A stretch of DNA of 64,000 nucleotides from Nemertoderma westbladi (GCA_032718475.1 JAUCBJ010003317.1:1-64000); one strand, 5' to 3'. Positions 24,038 to 35,900 are shown, counted from the stretch's first letter. Translations and numbers: made by a program. Notes: generated by a model not told the origin, from the sequence alone.

Positions 24038-24048
24038 AAATACCTCAC

Positions 24049-24995
24049 ACATTTTTATGATAAAAGCCCCATAGAAAAAATAGCTTCCAGAATTCCTTTA
24101 AAATGAGCTGTGAGGCATTATTTTATGATTTGTTTTCTTATTATAATTACTTTTGTGATTATGATCACCTTAAAAATAAAAATTTTAAACTTAAAATATA
24201 AGAAACATAAATATACTTTGTCTACCTAATGTAAACGAATTCTATGCAAATAGCATACACAACTTGCCATTTTATACAATTAATTTTTTGATTTGGGCAG
24301 AGCATATCAAAGGCATCAGGTGGGTAACTTATAATACATTATGATTAATGACAATTATTTGTCCATATTTTTTATTTTATTTATGCTTATTGAAAGCATT
24401 TTCTTGAAATAATAATTATCTTCTATAATTGAGTTAAAAATAAAACATATTCTTTCTACCTACTACTATCATGATGTTTTGCAAATTTATTCATACGCAA
24501 TACCGCTCGCTTTTCATTAGCTTTTCCGATGAGATTAATTCTAAATAATTATTTAATTACTCCAGGGTATTTAGGGTTCGTACAATTTAATCGGAATGCC
24601 TATAGGGAGAATTGATTAAGATCGATGTTAATCTAATAACGCGTGGAAGGAAAAGTTTGTTAGACAAATCAACCTATTAATATATTTTTTTTCGAGAGTA
24701 ACAAAAGGAATTGTTCTACAAATATAATTAGCAAGTCGTTAGACTTGATTACTGTAAGAACAAGAGCTAATGACTTCTGGCTACTGACCTAGAGCAAAAA
24801 CGGCTCTAAACGATTTTGATGAAATTTTGCATTGACCAGGAAAATAGATTTCTATGGGTACTTGTGAAATCATTTTGAAACATCTCAACTTGTTTTATTT
24901 CGAAAAATAGCCCCAAAACACGAAAATTGCCATAGGCGCAATGATAAAAACACCAGCTACACAAAGATGTAATATTATGGTTTTGTTCAGAAATG
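24049..24995. other. Non-coding AT-rich spacer
   Basis: No gene recognised. It includes the block near 24890-24950 that is related to 12510-12600. Confidence 0.5.
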
Positions 24996-24997
24996 GA

Positions 24998-25095
24998 AAA
25001 AAAGAGAAAACGCGCCACGGGGGGTTGAACCAGCGCTATACGTACGTTTCAGCCTATCAGGCCTCATCAGTAGCGCTACCAGTTCAGCCACTTGT
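24998..25095 (-). ncRNA. tRNA-like Pol III unit (SINE-like) containing a hammerhead
   Basis: On the minus strand, TGGCTGAACTGG (25093-25082) fits an A box and GGTTCAACCCC (about 25030-25020) fits a B box. They are about 55 bases apart, as in tRNA-derived promoters, and a T-rich run at about 25009-24998 could end a Pol III transcript. The hammerhead motif lies between the boxes. The arrangement recalls the Sm-alpha SINE-like repeats of schistosomes, which combine Pol III boxes with hammerheads. Only one copy was noticed in the window. Confidence 0.6.
25032..25077 (-). ncRNA. Type I hammerhead ribozyme motif
   Basis: Read on the minus strand from 25077: AGCGCTA (stem I 5'), CTGATGA core, GGCCT-GAT-AGGCT stem II (five pairs, one of them G-U), GAAA core, short stem III AC-GTAC-GT, the cleavage triplet GTA ending at 25039, and TAGCGCT (stem I 3'), which pairs with the first strand over all seven bases. 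Every universally conserved core base is present. Short stem III with closed stems II and III is typical of retroelement-associated metazoan hammerheads. Predicted activity: self-cleavage after A at 25039. Confidence 0.8.
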
Positions 25096-25289
25096 CCCTG
25101 ACATTCACTATCCCACCTAATCCACTTCCAATTTATTGGCTACACAATGTATTGTACTATGCTCTCATCGAATTATTGCTTTATTTTGAAATCGTTGTGC
25201 CAACATTAATACTGTGGAGGCTGTATGCTTATAAGGCTGACTGTTTACTCAGCCTCATTATGATTCTCCATAAGGCTAACATTATAGTT

Positions 25290-26075
25290 TCAAATATAAA
25301 AATCTGTTATAATAATAATATAATTGTTGTATTTAATTAATATTTTGAACTCGGCGCTGGAGTCTTCAGAATCAGTTCTCATGCTGAGATTCCGGCGCAT
25401 TTGTCGACGTGGTTTAGGTGTTACATATCGAGTTGGTGTCTTCTCCTCGCAAATGGGTTCTTTATTTGCCTCATTTATTGCATGTAGGGCCTCCACTAAC
25501 TGTTCATTTGTTATCTTTAGTGGTCCTTTATTGACAGAATCTGAGGGCAGTATACCTCCCAACCCCTCCTGTGAGGGAGGGAAGGTTAGCCCCACCTTGT
25601 CAGAAACCTGTCCCGCTTGTTCAGTGTCATTATCATTAACATTATCATTACTCGTCGTTTCATCTATAAGAGTTTTGTCTATGGGCTCTTCCCATTCTCT
25701 CTGTAAGGGTTCTTAATGTTGTATTTCTGAGACATGTGGTGACTCAACTTTAACAGGTTCGTATTGAGGTTGGTCTAGGAAGCTTCTAGTGTCTATTTGG
25801 GGGATGTTCGGTATAGTGGGTTCTGGAACATCTTCTCCTTCACTCCTTTTAACTTCAACTTCCTCCATACGAATTCTATATTCTGTAGCGTCTTGTGTAT
25901 CACGTAAGAGTTGAGCGTTATAGTCAAGTTCCCTTTCTTTATGACGTAGTTGGAGCGCCCAGTCTATTCTTTGTTGTTCCGCCATTCTTAGTTGTTCCTC
26001 CCGTTGGAAATCGTCTTGTTCTGCTTGGTATTCCTCCTCCAAGTGCAGTTGTTTTTCTTGGCGTTCCAGTTCCAA
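25290..26075 (-). pseudogene. Coiled-coil Gag-like ORF, C-terminal part
   Basis: One minus-strand frame with a single in-frame TAA at 25713-25715. It encodes a Glu/Gln/Arg-rich coiled coil (RKQ..LEEEYQAEQDDF, QLRMAEQQRIDWALQLRHKE), an acidic Pro-rich stretch and a basic patch RRQMRRN. The composition and order resemble the front half of the BEL gag at 50109-52049 (coiled coil then proline-rich linker), but no capsid-type domain is seen. It could instead be another retroelement ORF1 or a decayed host gene. Confidence 0.35.
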
Positions 26076-26387
26076 CCTTTTTTTGTTCCACTTGGTGTTC
26101 CATCTCCAGCTTTTGATTATTTATTTATAACCTTTGATCTTTTGTTTTACGTCTTGTTTTGGACTTTTGTTGTTCCTCTTGTAGTTTTAATTTTTTATTT
26201 TGGCTGTCCAACATTTCAGCGTACCTTCAGGACTCATATTCTTTAAGTTTCCTAGTTTGTTCTTGTTCTTGAGTGTATTGTAGGATTCTCATTTTACCGC
26301 TCAGAATGCGATCAGTTTCCGATATTCTAGATCTTGATGAAACTCTTGAGGTCCGGGAGTGGTCCGACCTGAGTTACCTGGTGGACG

Positions 26388-26777
26388 TCACTGATGGAAC
26401 AAGGGAACGGGTTGCGTATAATTCATAAGGTCGGAAAGGTGACGGCGCTCTTGTCCAATTGATGACATCACACTTTGACAATAATTATTTATGTGGAGGT
26501 TGGGGTTTTCCTGGGGAAGTCCTCGCATGGCGCTCGCCATCAGAGATGTTCGGGCTGAGGTGCGTTTTTGTGCTGGAACGCTTTCATTGGAAGGTTCTAG
26601 ATAGTCCCAACTCATTTGTGGGGAATTTTCATGGGTTGTTGAGTTCCTGAGCCGCCGATGAGTGGGATTGACAGGGACTGTCTCTAGTTGTACATCGTTA
26701 CTTGAACGAATATCCGTCTCATATTTTAAGAGCTCACGGGGGGCGGAATGTCGGGTTGTGACATGAATTTCAGTCAT
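26388..26777 (-). pseudogene. Gag-like N-terminal ORF, unrecognised
   Basis: A 129-codon minus-strand frame starting at an ATG (26777) beside the CR1-like LINE 3' end. It is hydrophilic, without a recognisable domain. It precedes the coiled-coil frame at 26075-25290 with frame breaks between them, so both may be parts of one broken gene. No pol follows. Confidence 0.3.
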
Positions 26778-27800
26778 AGATAGATAGATAGATAGATTTA
26801 TTTATACATTATGTAAAAACAATAACAAATACACCAAACAATGTACCGGTATAAAGGTATTGTCCAACATAACATATAGGATTACCCCTAAAGCTTTGCA
26901 GCTTATTTCCAAGGGGGTCCTTTATGTTACTTGGTTACAAATACAATATTACACTACGCTAACCTAAAACCAATATAAAACGTAATTACACTATGTACAT
27001 GTACAACTTTACCGAGAGCGTGACAATGCCCGACTCAACGATAAAGATGTAATGTACAGAACAATTTATTATAAAACGTAATTACAGTATAAATAGTAAA
27101 TAATTAATAAACTAATAACTTACTGTAGGACTATTGTACCTATTTTTACATTGCACACGGAGATGAGATTTAACTGCAGATTTAAAAGAATGTTGATTAT
27201 TTAGGTTTTTAATTTCATTAGGCAGAGCGTTCCAATTTTTTATGCCGTTAAAAAAGAAAGTATCAGATTCAAAGGATTTACAATTCGGGAGGTAGAAGTT
27301 TGAAGCACTAGCTCTGGTACTGTAAGAGTGTGTATCGCGTACTCTGTTGAATTTTTGTTTTAGGTAATTGGGACATTTACCATTATACACTTTATGCACA
27401 TGGTTAAGGCGTAGCTGCTTAACTCTACTATCTAAGTTAAGTAGTCCAGATTCAGAAAAGTCATCTGGAGTTAGGTGGTGCCTAGGTTTGTAATCTTTAA
27501 TAAATCGTACTACTTTATTCTGAGCTACTTGTAATTTACATTTAAGCTGTTTGGTTAAGCCTTCATACCAAGAAGAGCACGCATAGTCCATGTGACACTG
27601 TATTAAAGAAGAGCAAAGTAACTTGCGGGAGTCGGTGTTCAAACTATTTTTATTTCTGTATAGAAACCTAAGCCTACTGTTAACTTTCGAGAAAATATTT
27701 TTCACTGTACTTTCTCCTGATAAGCAGTTATCCAATGTGGCGCCTAAATATTTAACTTCCTTTTTATTTTCAATCTTATGTCCATTACTAGTGACTTGTC
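26778..27800 (-). mobile_element. CR1/Jockey-like LINE, 5'-truncated
   Basis: The minus strand from about 27800 encodes the C-terminal end of a LINE ORF2 and a 3' untranslated region, ending in a GATA-type microsatellite (TAGATAGATAGATAGA, 26779-26798). This is a common 3' tail for CR1-group elements. The 5' part with endonuclease and RT catalytic motifs is missing. Confidence 0.65.
27112..27800 (-). pseudogene. LINE ORF2 C-terminal domain (CR1-like)
   Basis: About 225 codons. EVKYLGATLDNCL is the usual motif just after the RT thumb (YLGV-x-LD). It is followed by the typical C-terminal pattern: RKLLCSSLIQCHMDYACSSW, LQVAQNKVVRFI, DSRVKQLRLNHV, and a Trp-Asn-x-Leu-Pro box (NWNALPNEIK). The stop is at 27112-27114. 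The frame is intact, suggesting a relatively young truncated insertion. Confidence 0.75.
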
Positions 27801-28372
27801 TATTTACTCATTACTAGTCAATGGGGAAGTTCCTCTTAGGAGTTGGTCTTCATTCCCGACATGAACAGAAGGTGAAAGGTAATTTTGTCCTGGGTCTTAT
27901 GGTTCTCTGCTGGTGTCTGGTTTATTTTTCTGTCAGATCAGATAAAATGACACGTTCGGTGTGCGTGGTTTTTCACCACTTTTTTTCAGGAATCTGCGCG
28001 TTTTCCAAACCGCAATTCCAGACCTGGTTTTAAAGGAAAGACAGCCGCTCGAAACTGCCTAGGAATCGAGCAGCCCTATAAGGTGAGGGTTTTATTTTTC
28101 GAGGGTACAAAAGCTTGCGGTGGATTCGCTTGGAATCCCAGCAACAGAGGCTATCAGTATGAAAAAACGTCCCAAGACGATGGCTGCCGTGCTTTCAACC
28201 AACAGCCCTTTATTGGTGTATGGAGGTTGTGTTATCCAAGGATAACGTTAATATTTAGTTTAGATACAGCAGTGGTTACAATTCGACAAAATTCGGTCTA
28301 TACAAAAATAATCAAAATAATACACCACTCCGGGTTGAAAATCTTTACTATTTTAAATAATAAAAATCTTAT
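27801..28372. other. No recognisable gene
   Basis: Open frames on the plus strand are short and without family resemblance. Confidence 0.45.
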
Positions 28373-28480
28373 TGGTTGTAGGTTCAGCCCCGCCAGGGTC
28401 CACTCAGCCTTTCATCCACTGGGGTCGATGAAATGAGTACCAGTTAAATAACTGGGAGCAAATCTTGGGATAGGAGTAGC
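28373..28480 (+). mobile_element. tRNA-derived SINE-like fragment
   Basis: GGTTCAGCCCC (about 28381) fits a B box and is followed by CCTTTCATCC and GGGGTCGATGAAATGAGTAC then CAGTTAAATA. This conserved core is known from tRNA-derived SINEs of several invertebrates, including the cephalopod type. The A-box half is missing or diverged, so it is a 5'-damaged copy. Confidence 0.55.
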
Positions 28481-29500
28481 GCCCACTCCTACCCTCGGGT
28501 AGCAGCTATCGAAAGAGGAGCCTTCGGGTCGCCTCCGGCTTCGGCCGACTGTTTGCTTTGTTTGAACATTTCCAACGGTTTGGTCTAATTTTAACAGATA
28601 TATAATTCACAAGTTACAGGGCGCTCCATATTCTTGGACACCCTGTGTATGTGTAATATTATTGTGCTATTACATTACTTATAATTAATTAATATAGTTT
28701 ACCCCGATCTGGGGTGTTTATTCTAAAAAAAAAATGAATTAGTGGCGTCCGCTTTGAGGATGGCCTCTCAATCGGGGTTCTCGAACGCATCATTCAAGCT
28801 GTGGGTGGCAAACTCTATCCCATCTTCTACCCGAGACAGGCTGTGGTGAATGACCTCCCCATCCAATTGCTCCAGCACAATGTAGCTATAATGCTCTGGC
28901 GTACCAGGGAATCCCGACATAAGAATAAATCCATCAGCAGATTGATTGATTGTTTATTTATTGTTGCTGCCTGACGTGTCTTAGGGAGGTGTGATTGGAT
29001 GGCACGTGTCTCGACCATCAACTCTTCAAACTCATCATTGCTCCAGTTTCCCAACCGACGTTCTAGAACTCTCTTGTGTGTGGAAGTTGTAGAGGACCGG
29101 TTGGGTTTTTGGAAAAGAAGGTCGGAATTACCATCTGCGCTGAAAATGTGACCACCTGTACCGGGTTCTCAGAGCATGAAAGTGCCACGATCCAAGTCAT
29201 TTCTGACACAACATCACGACCCACTGCACCAAGGCCAACCAGGAACAATCTAGTTCGCCAGTGGACGACAATGTCATACTCCATACTAATAGATACTATT
29301 TGGATCCTTAATTATTATAGAAATACTTTCGCAAAAGCATCACCCCAACACAATGTATTGTTACCATAAAAATTACAGTAATTTACATTATATAAGTTGA
29401 AATATTTTGTGAATTTTAGTAGAAAATTTTAGTAAAATTAGAAAATTTTTTTTTTATATATATATAATAGAAAATTGTTCTATTTTAATATAAAGTTTTA
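28481..29500. other. Unrecognised; weak coding-like stretches
   Basis: Plus 28742-28925 is open (IGVLERIIQAVGGKLYPIF, then ending LLQHNVAIMLW), and minus 29284-29063 and 29054-28827 are open. None resembles a family I know. They could be remnants of one broken mobile gene. Confidence 0.25.
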
Positions 29501-31722
29501 GTATGTTGTCCGTAACTATGTTGCGGACAACACACAATCCAATAACTCTTACTAAGCAAATACACCAATAATGAGGAAGTGATATTTGATGTAGAACTAC
29601 ACTCTAGGAAAGGAATGTGTTACGATATATGACGCTGTACCTATATTAGCCCGTATTATACAGTATAAATATTTAGCCCGTTATGCAGTATAATTATATT
29701 AGCCTGTTATACATAGTATGTAGCCCTACCTAAGTAATTTTGTAATAGGATATAAGTAAATAGTTCCAGGGTAGCAAGTTTCCTGTTGGACCCTGGATAT
29801 AAGCTTGCTGTTATTAGCCTCAATAGGGCTAGCTATGTATTGGTCTTAATTTCCTTTATAATTGCGCTAAATTAATCTCTATGTATCATATTATTAGTAC
29901 CGCTAAATTAAGCATCGCCAAAATTACCATATATGGTAATAATTTGTGATTTCGGGGAGCGATAGGTTCACAATCCGGCTTCCTTATTGGCCTAACTGCT
30001 TCCAGATTGGTCTAATGGTAGCGCGGATTGGGGAGCCAATGAGAGAACGATTGCATCATCCCTCATGAATCACCTATAAATTGGCGGTATTTCCGGTATG
30101 TGCTTTGTAATCCTAGTCGTAATTCAGACTAATTATTCTGTATTTTGCGTATTTCTGCCTTTTTCAATTATTTCTTGCAATAATTCGCTAATTTGTAATC
30201 TCTACTGATTTCTTGGTGTGTTTCTCAATCAATCCCAATGATTACTGCTAATTACAATCGGAACTATGATTTCTACCCTTTAGTAAATGGTTCTATGTAA
30301 TTCCTTTCGATGCAATAATCCCACGGGATTTCTTAGACTGTTAGACTTTGTGATTGCATGCGTCGTTACAGTAGCTACCCATTAGATGGAGGGCTGAGGT
30401 ACCGGTAGGCACGGCGGGCGCATCGGGGGGTTAGCGACGAAGGGAGTGAGGAGGATTCAAAGGCGAGCAACGCTGGCGGGGAGGTCAACGTTGCGGTCGG
30501 GCAGTTAGCATTGTAGAGTGAAGACCGCTCGCTGGTACAGTAATTAGGGGGTGATGATCCAGATTTTGTCTCTATTTTGTAGTATTAGGGGGGCAGGAAT
30601 CGGGTTAGTTAGGAAGCCTAGATGTACCCGGGAGAGGCCTTCGTGCTTTACATTGCGAACATTGCGAATTGCGAACTGAACTGTAGACTACGTCGCAAAC
30701 TACGTTGCGAACTGTAGATTGCGAGTTGTGAACTGTGAAATGCTGACTGCTGATTGTGAATTGTACATTAGGAACTATAATTGGTAAGTATTAATTATTG
30801 ATGTTACGCTGATTGGTGTGTTACTAAAGTGTGCCTAATAAATCATGAATGCTTAGATAGGCGCTCTTTTCCTTTGATTGATTTCTATTTCTTAGTTTAC
30901 TATAAATAATTACTGATTAGGTCGAAAATAATACGGTATTTAGGCTGTTACTAGTGCAACCCGTTGCGTAATAAATTAGAATTACACATTCTGGAACACT
31001 TAGTAATTAGTACGCTGTTTCATATTTGTGACTGTAATTAATTAGTAAAATTAAGAATTTGTACGCAGCATAGCGGAGAGTAGTTAAGGTAATAATTTGG
31101 AGTACCATAAACTATTCACGCTGGGCGGTTATTTGAAATTAGCAGACAATAAGTTAGATCGCAGTATCCAGTACGCAGAACGCATTAGTAAATTGCTGGC
31201 CTAAAGCCAGCCGAAGGCAAGTTTAGTCCCATAGTAGGTATCAGTCCCTGATAAAATACTGTACCCCTTTTGATTATTTAAATATTCTCACATTCACACA
31301 TTCCGTTAGGGAACCCCAGTATTTGCGATTAGAAAAGACGTGGTTATTAGCAAGAACTGTTAACAGTAAGATTAGGCCGTAAGAATACACTCTGAGTGTA
31401 AAGCCTCTCACACTCGTTTTAAGTGTGCTTAGGGAGCCGATTCGGGTTTATTGTTTTGGTTATTCCAGCGTGGCTCATATATTCGAACAGTTAGCTCTCT
31501 ACCGAGCGATCGGTAGAGAAAGGAACAAGCGATTAGCAGGAGCCGTAGAAAATTAGTAAAATATATTAGCGGACGGCAGGTTAGCGCCATCCAACGGTAA
31601 GTAGCGGTTTTGTATTTAGCAGCCCTACAGTAGTAATAGCACGCTCCTGATCACCCCTGTTTAACAGTAGAGCACGACTTTGTGTCTTTATTGGTTAGGC
31701 AGGGACCCGCTAGTTTAACAGA
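29501..31722. other. Long non-coding stretch, possible retroelement leader
   Basis: No long frame. It includes a GTTGTCCG/CGGACAAC inverted repeat near 29506-29536 and a GC-rich patch at 30395-30520. It ends at an ATG (31723) opening a short frame that begins MSPTSNIEIL and is interrupted after about 17 codons by the element at 31774. This resembles the untranslated leader and gag start of an LTR element, but no LTR pair is visible. Confidence 0.25.
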
Positions 31723-31773
31723 ATGAGTCCCACATCCAATATTGAAATATTAAATACACCAATAACACCAACC

Positions 31774-32409
31774 GTCCCTTTCATTTTGAAACCACCTATA
31801 TGCCATTTTTGCCGAAATGGAGATTGTTACATTTCTTTATGTTAAAATGTATTCTGAATCCGATACCTCACTTAGAAGGCCATGCTCCCACGTATAACTG
31901 AGATATTTATCGTTTCAAAACCACCTATATGCCAGTTTTACATATAGAACGCATGATACTAAATATTTTTTTAAAACAACCTACAGTGTATATAACACAT
32001 TTTACTATTATAAATAGGGTAAGGACAGGAAACGTTGATATAAAATTGGAAACAACGAATCGAGAGGTAGAATTGTTGTTTATTATGATAAAGGGAGATT
32101 TGATTTGTATTTTTAAAACTTAATAATCAAATTTTTCTTAAGGGTTTTAATGTTTTTTGAGTAATCATTGTAAAAAATGTAATAAATTTTTTTGAAACAA
32201 CCTATATCCCTATACATTGTTTCCTACCAAATATGTGACATAATTCCAATACCATAACTATTTTTGTTAAAATCGTTACATTTAATGCGTTTAAAGGTAA
32301 ATAAGACTATAATCCTGGAATATTACTCGCAAACAAAATTAGTTTCAAAAATGAAGTTTTACAGGAAAAGTCAATTTTGTCATTTAGGTTGTTTGAAAAT
32401 GAAAGGGAC
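31774..32409. mobile_element. Non-autonomous DNA transposon, ~636 bp
   Basis: The left end GTCCCTTTCATTTTGAAACC and the right end, read as reverse complement GTCCCTTTCATTTTCAAACA, are inverted matches. The motif AAACCACCTATATGCC is repeated internally. No transposase frame is present. The flanking duplication is unclear, so the superfamily is not assigned. Confidence 0.6.
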
Positions 32410-32815
32410 ACTATTCAATCTACAGTTAGCGCATTAGCCATCTCTACATCAAATCAAGGCACCTACCTGTACACTAAATAATGGTACTCATCGGGGCTGT
32501 GAAGACCCTCCTAACATAATACATTGTCCTTTTCTTCGGAATAATAATAGTCACCTATTCTACTGTATGTTTCACTCTACTGTACAATAGCCATCACCTC
32601 GTACCCATTGCACTTGATTGGGCTTTTAGTCAATATTGTGGGGCGAGCGACGAAAGTAAGCGAGCTTAGCATACAGGTACCACTTACTCAATCGGTGTCT
32701 CTGTTGTTCTGTTGATCTGTCGTTCTGTCGATCTGTTGTTCTGTCGTGTCCAATTTTAAACGTTAATTACTCAGCCAAATGTTAATGAAATTTAACCAAA
32801 CTTGGTACACATGTA
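32410..32815. other. Non-coding with CTGTTCTGTT-type simple repeat
   Basis: A GGGGCGAGCGACGAAAG block (32640) related to 11325 is followed by a TCTGTTGTTCTGTTGATCTG simple-sequence stretch (32697-32750). No gene. Confidence 0.45.
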
Positions 32816-33059
32816 CAGTCGGGTTCTCAAAGTGCATCTGTTCTTTGAGATTTTCTCAAAGAACTAAAAGTGACTGAAAGTTCTAAAAGTATTCAAAGAA
32901 ATGACAAAGTGTGTTCTCAAATTTCAAAGATTTCAAAGTAGTACTGTCGGTCATTTCATACAGTCCTGCATGAAGCTGGCTATGGCAGTATGGTATGGGG
33001 TATATTGACTTTTAACTAAAGAGTCGAAATATAAGTAATAAAAAACTATATGAAACAAT

Positions 33060-33210
33060 AAGACTGCCTCCAAAAAATACTGCAGTAATAAATATTTGTT
33101 ACTGCAGTTTTAAATATTTATTACTGCAGTAATAAAAAAATATTTTTCTCTGCAGTACATTAATATAAGAAATTGTTACTGAGTTTTATTTATTACTGAG
33201 TAATAAATAT
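33060..33210. repeat. CTGCAG-centred AT palindrome array (copy 2)
   Basis: Repeats of TTACTGCAGTAATAAATA and its complement form a string of palindromes near one end of the element. The matching array in copy 1 is at 60595-60945. Confidence 0.7.
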
Positions 33211-33810
33211 TTTTATATTTTTATTGTTTCATAGATGTTTTTATTAATTTATATTTTGACTCTTTAGAGTCGGAGTCGCCGTAATTTGGGGCTATCGGAA
33301 TGTGTTGGTATTTGTGTCTTAGACAGTTGTCTTTTGCCCTATCTATATTAGTGTATAGTACTTTAGTACTTTTTAAATCTGTTTAGCCCACAGCGCCTTA
33401 GAGTAAGTAAGTAAAGAACGACCCCCCACCCCCCCCCCCCACCCCCACCCCCACCCCCCGCCCCCATAGCATTACTGTGTGTACATTTTGGCTCTACTAG
33501 CTCTGCTATTGTCCAACTGTACTTGCATTCACTATTATATACAACCAATAATTAATTGTTCGTGCAATAATGTAATGTTATGAAAGAAATAATAATTAAA
33601 GTTAAAAGTTAAAGCCTTAGGAATGTGAACGCCGAATTCATTTACCCATGCATTTAAATGGTCAACCAGCCCTTCTTTGCCGCACTGCTGGGGTTAAAAC
33701 GTTGGTATCTGTTTGCTATTGTGTTATACAAAGTAATGAATAAAATAGCGCATGAATACAGAGAAATGATTCGAGCTCACTAATTGGCTGTTCCCATAGA
33801 TGTTTTAGAC

Positions 33811-34482
33811 ATTGTTGTGACGGGATCGGAGATCCCGACCTGGTTAGAAATGTACGCGTCACCGTGGCCGGGCAGTCGTGCTAGTTGCTTTGGCCGATGG
33901 CCGTTAGGGAAAATAGTACGAGTTTCTGTTGTTTCTCAATATTAATGATGCAGACGATAATAGCACAGTAAATCGGTAAATCAGTAAATATGATAGCAGA
34001 AAAATGCACAGACTGACCATTGATGTTAATGGCGGTGACGGTCATTAACTATGACTGGTCTGCACTAACTGAGTAACTGAATCAACTGACCGGTAAATCA
34101 GTAATGTAGGATAATATATGATTAACACACACGAATATTGATTTCACCTCTTACTGTACTTTGGCCCTCTGTACCCAATGGATGCTTTCCTATCTCTAAT
34201 CACGTGCTTCCCTCCCCACTATTGGCTAATATACTAATTGTCACCTTGGCACTCCCTGTGAGTGTTTCCCCCCACTGCTAGCCTCTACTAGCCGTATTCC
34301 CTCCGAGGTGGTTTGACCTCTCACCTCTCTCTGTGGCTTTGGGGCTGTGTCGCCCCCCCCCCCAATGTTGGTTATGAGACGAGATTATATTGGTAATCTC
34401 GTATCCCCAAGACATTGCTAAAATGCCACTGGTCCCATTTTCTGGTGGGTAATGAAGTGGAATTGAATCCGCTTACAATTGT
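33811..34482 (+). mobile_element. Solo LTR with 5 bp TSD inside copy 2
   Basis: A 662 bp insertion (33816-34477) that starts TGTGACGGG and ends GCTTACA, flanked by ATTGT at 33811-33815 and 34478-34482. It is absent from the homologous place in copy 1 (about 60300-60315), which confirms the boundaries. TG...CA ends and a 5 bp duplication indicate a solo LTR left by recombination. A relative lies at 36939-37512. Confidence 0.9.
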
Positions 34483-35375
34483 AGATGCGCAGTGTATATG
34501 GTCAGAGCGATTGCCCAGTCTGTCCAAATCTATTAAGTTATCAAATGGGACCACAAGCCAAGCAAACAGCAACACGACAGTTATTTCCGGCTCTGCACCT
34601 GTTTGTTTGAAGGTCACCGTCCATGGGTCGCTACTCGCTAGCTGTGATTGATAGTTTAAACTGGGTGCCGCTTTGCCAGAAGGCGGTACACATCAATTGA
34701 ATATCAGGCAAACATTTAAAATATGCTCAAATAGAAAACGCCGGGGGCAGGGGATATTTAAATATCTCTATTAAGTTAAAACAACACAAGAATGTAGCTG
34801 TTCTATCTTACTTGAAAGTTGAAAGCCTTTCTTAGTTTTTAAGAAGGAATTCTCGTGCTCTCGTCACCGTAGGTATCATATTAATCAGTTAAGGTAGTAC
34901 GGTTTGACCTCAGGTGACTAATGGAATTAATGACAAAAGTTATCACAAGCTTTCTCCCAACAGCTTCTTCAGGTCATTACAACGAAACTGTGTATACACA
35001 GATAAACTGCACTGCAGTTTCACTTAATTAATCTCATATTATATTATTATTAAATTAATATATTGCATTAATCTTGTTAATAAAATTAAACTATATTAAA
35101 TTAAACCTCTCTGTTGCCCGCATGATATTGTTCCCCGTGAATGCCTCTGCATCTGTTAACTTACCACGAGCTGTCAATCCTCGAAAATACCTCGAAGTTT
35201 ATTTTCTCAAAGAATTCAAAGTGCCTAAAAGCAGGAAATCACTTTGAGATTCCCAACTAAAAGTGTCTACAAGAATTCAAAGCGGCCGTGGGAGTAATGT
35301 AATGACTTTTAGACACTTTTAGAAAATCTTTGAGAAAATCTCAAAGAACAGATGCACTTTGAGACCCCGACTGTA

Positions 35376-35900
35376 CTGTAGTCTGGCCATAGTTTAGAAA
35401 TTTTCCAAGTTGAATTTCCGTATAGCCTTCGAGAAGCTAAGATAATAGCAGTTAATTAGTTAATTATGTTGATTAGGGTAAAAACAGCAATTCCAACCTG
35501 CCTCCTTAAAGGATATTAATTATTTTCTAGTATATATAAGATTGAAATAATTATACTTAAAAATTATAAAACTGCATTCCCAATACCCCATTCCATTATA
35601 GTTTTTAATTAGTTCAAGAGAATTCTTTAATTAAGAAATGTGTTTTTAATTGATCTAAACGTAATTAAGTTATCAAAATGCAACCGTATTTCTCTCTATA
35701 CTTCCAGCTCCAACATTCATTGGCATGCTTGATATTGCCTAGCCTACAGTATCTGCTGGCGCTGGGAACCATAGTCCAACCACCTCGGCACTACTTTTGG
35801 CAACGGGTAATTACATCAATAGGTCAGACTAATAAGTCAGCTTGCTTTATCTGCCTTTCATTAATCCTCTGTGCTCTCCCTTGGGTTGGGGTGGTGCAGA
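35376..35900. other. No recognisable gene
   Basis: AT-rich sequence; the 98-codon frame from 35678 ends in the neighbouring transposon and has no family resemblance. Confidence 0.45.

Larger units (their letters stand above)
19494..24048 (-). mobile_element. RTE-like LINE (minus strand) with nested copy, 11 bp TSD
   Basis: An APE-type non-LTR retrotransposon flanked by the direct repeat AAATACCTCAC at 19494-19504 and 24038-24048. Its 5' end is at 24037 (endonuclease) and its 3' end at about 19505, where the minus strand ends in a short TAG-type repeat instead of poly(A), as RTE-like elements often do. Between the FADD region and the C-terminal tail (junction near 19594) about 0.7 kb is deleted relative to the nested copy. 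The element is split at the Gly-Phe-Arg-Lys stretch of RT by a plus-strand copy of the same family (20065-22289). Confidence 0.85.
32814..35375 (-). mobile_element. Tc1/mariner-type non-autonomous element, copy 2
   Basis: 46 bp terminal inverted repeats starting CAGTCGGG, with one mismatch between arms. They are flanked by the TA dinucleotide at 32814-32815 and 35374-35375, as in Tc1/mariner insertions. Length is 2558 bp including a 662 bp solo LTR. It is in reverse orientation to the copy at 59193-61191, with which it shares its interior. No transposase frame is present, so it would depend on an enzyme encoded elsewhere. Confidence 0.85.

Noticed and set aside
30000-30060. tRNA gene near GGTCTAATGGTAGCGCGG
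   Set aside because: The A-box-like stretch is not followed by a B box at the right distance and no cloverleaf could be paired.
34920-34970. Possible second hammerhead (and its partner near 59815-59850)
   Set aside because: The GAAGAAGCTGTTGGGAGAAAGC-type sequence has a stem-loop and GAAA, but the CUGAUGA core is not present.
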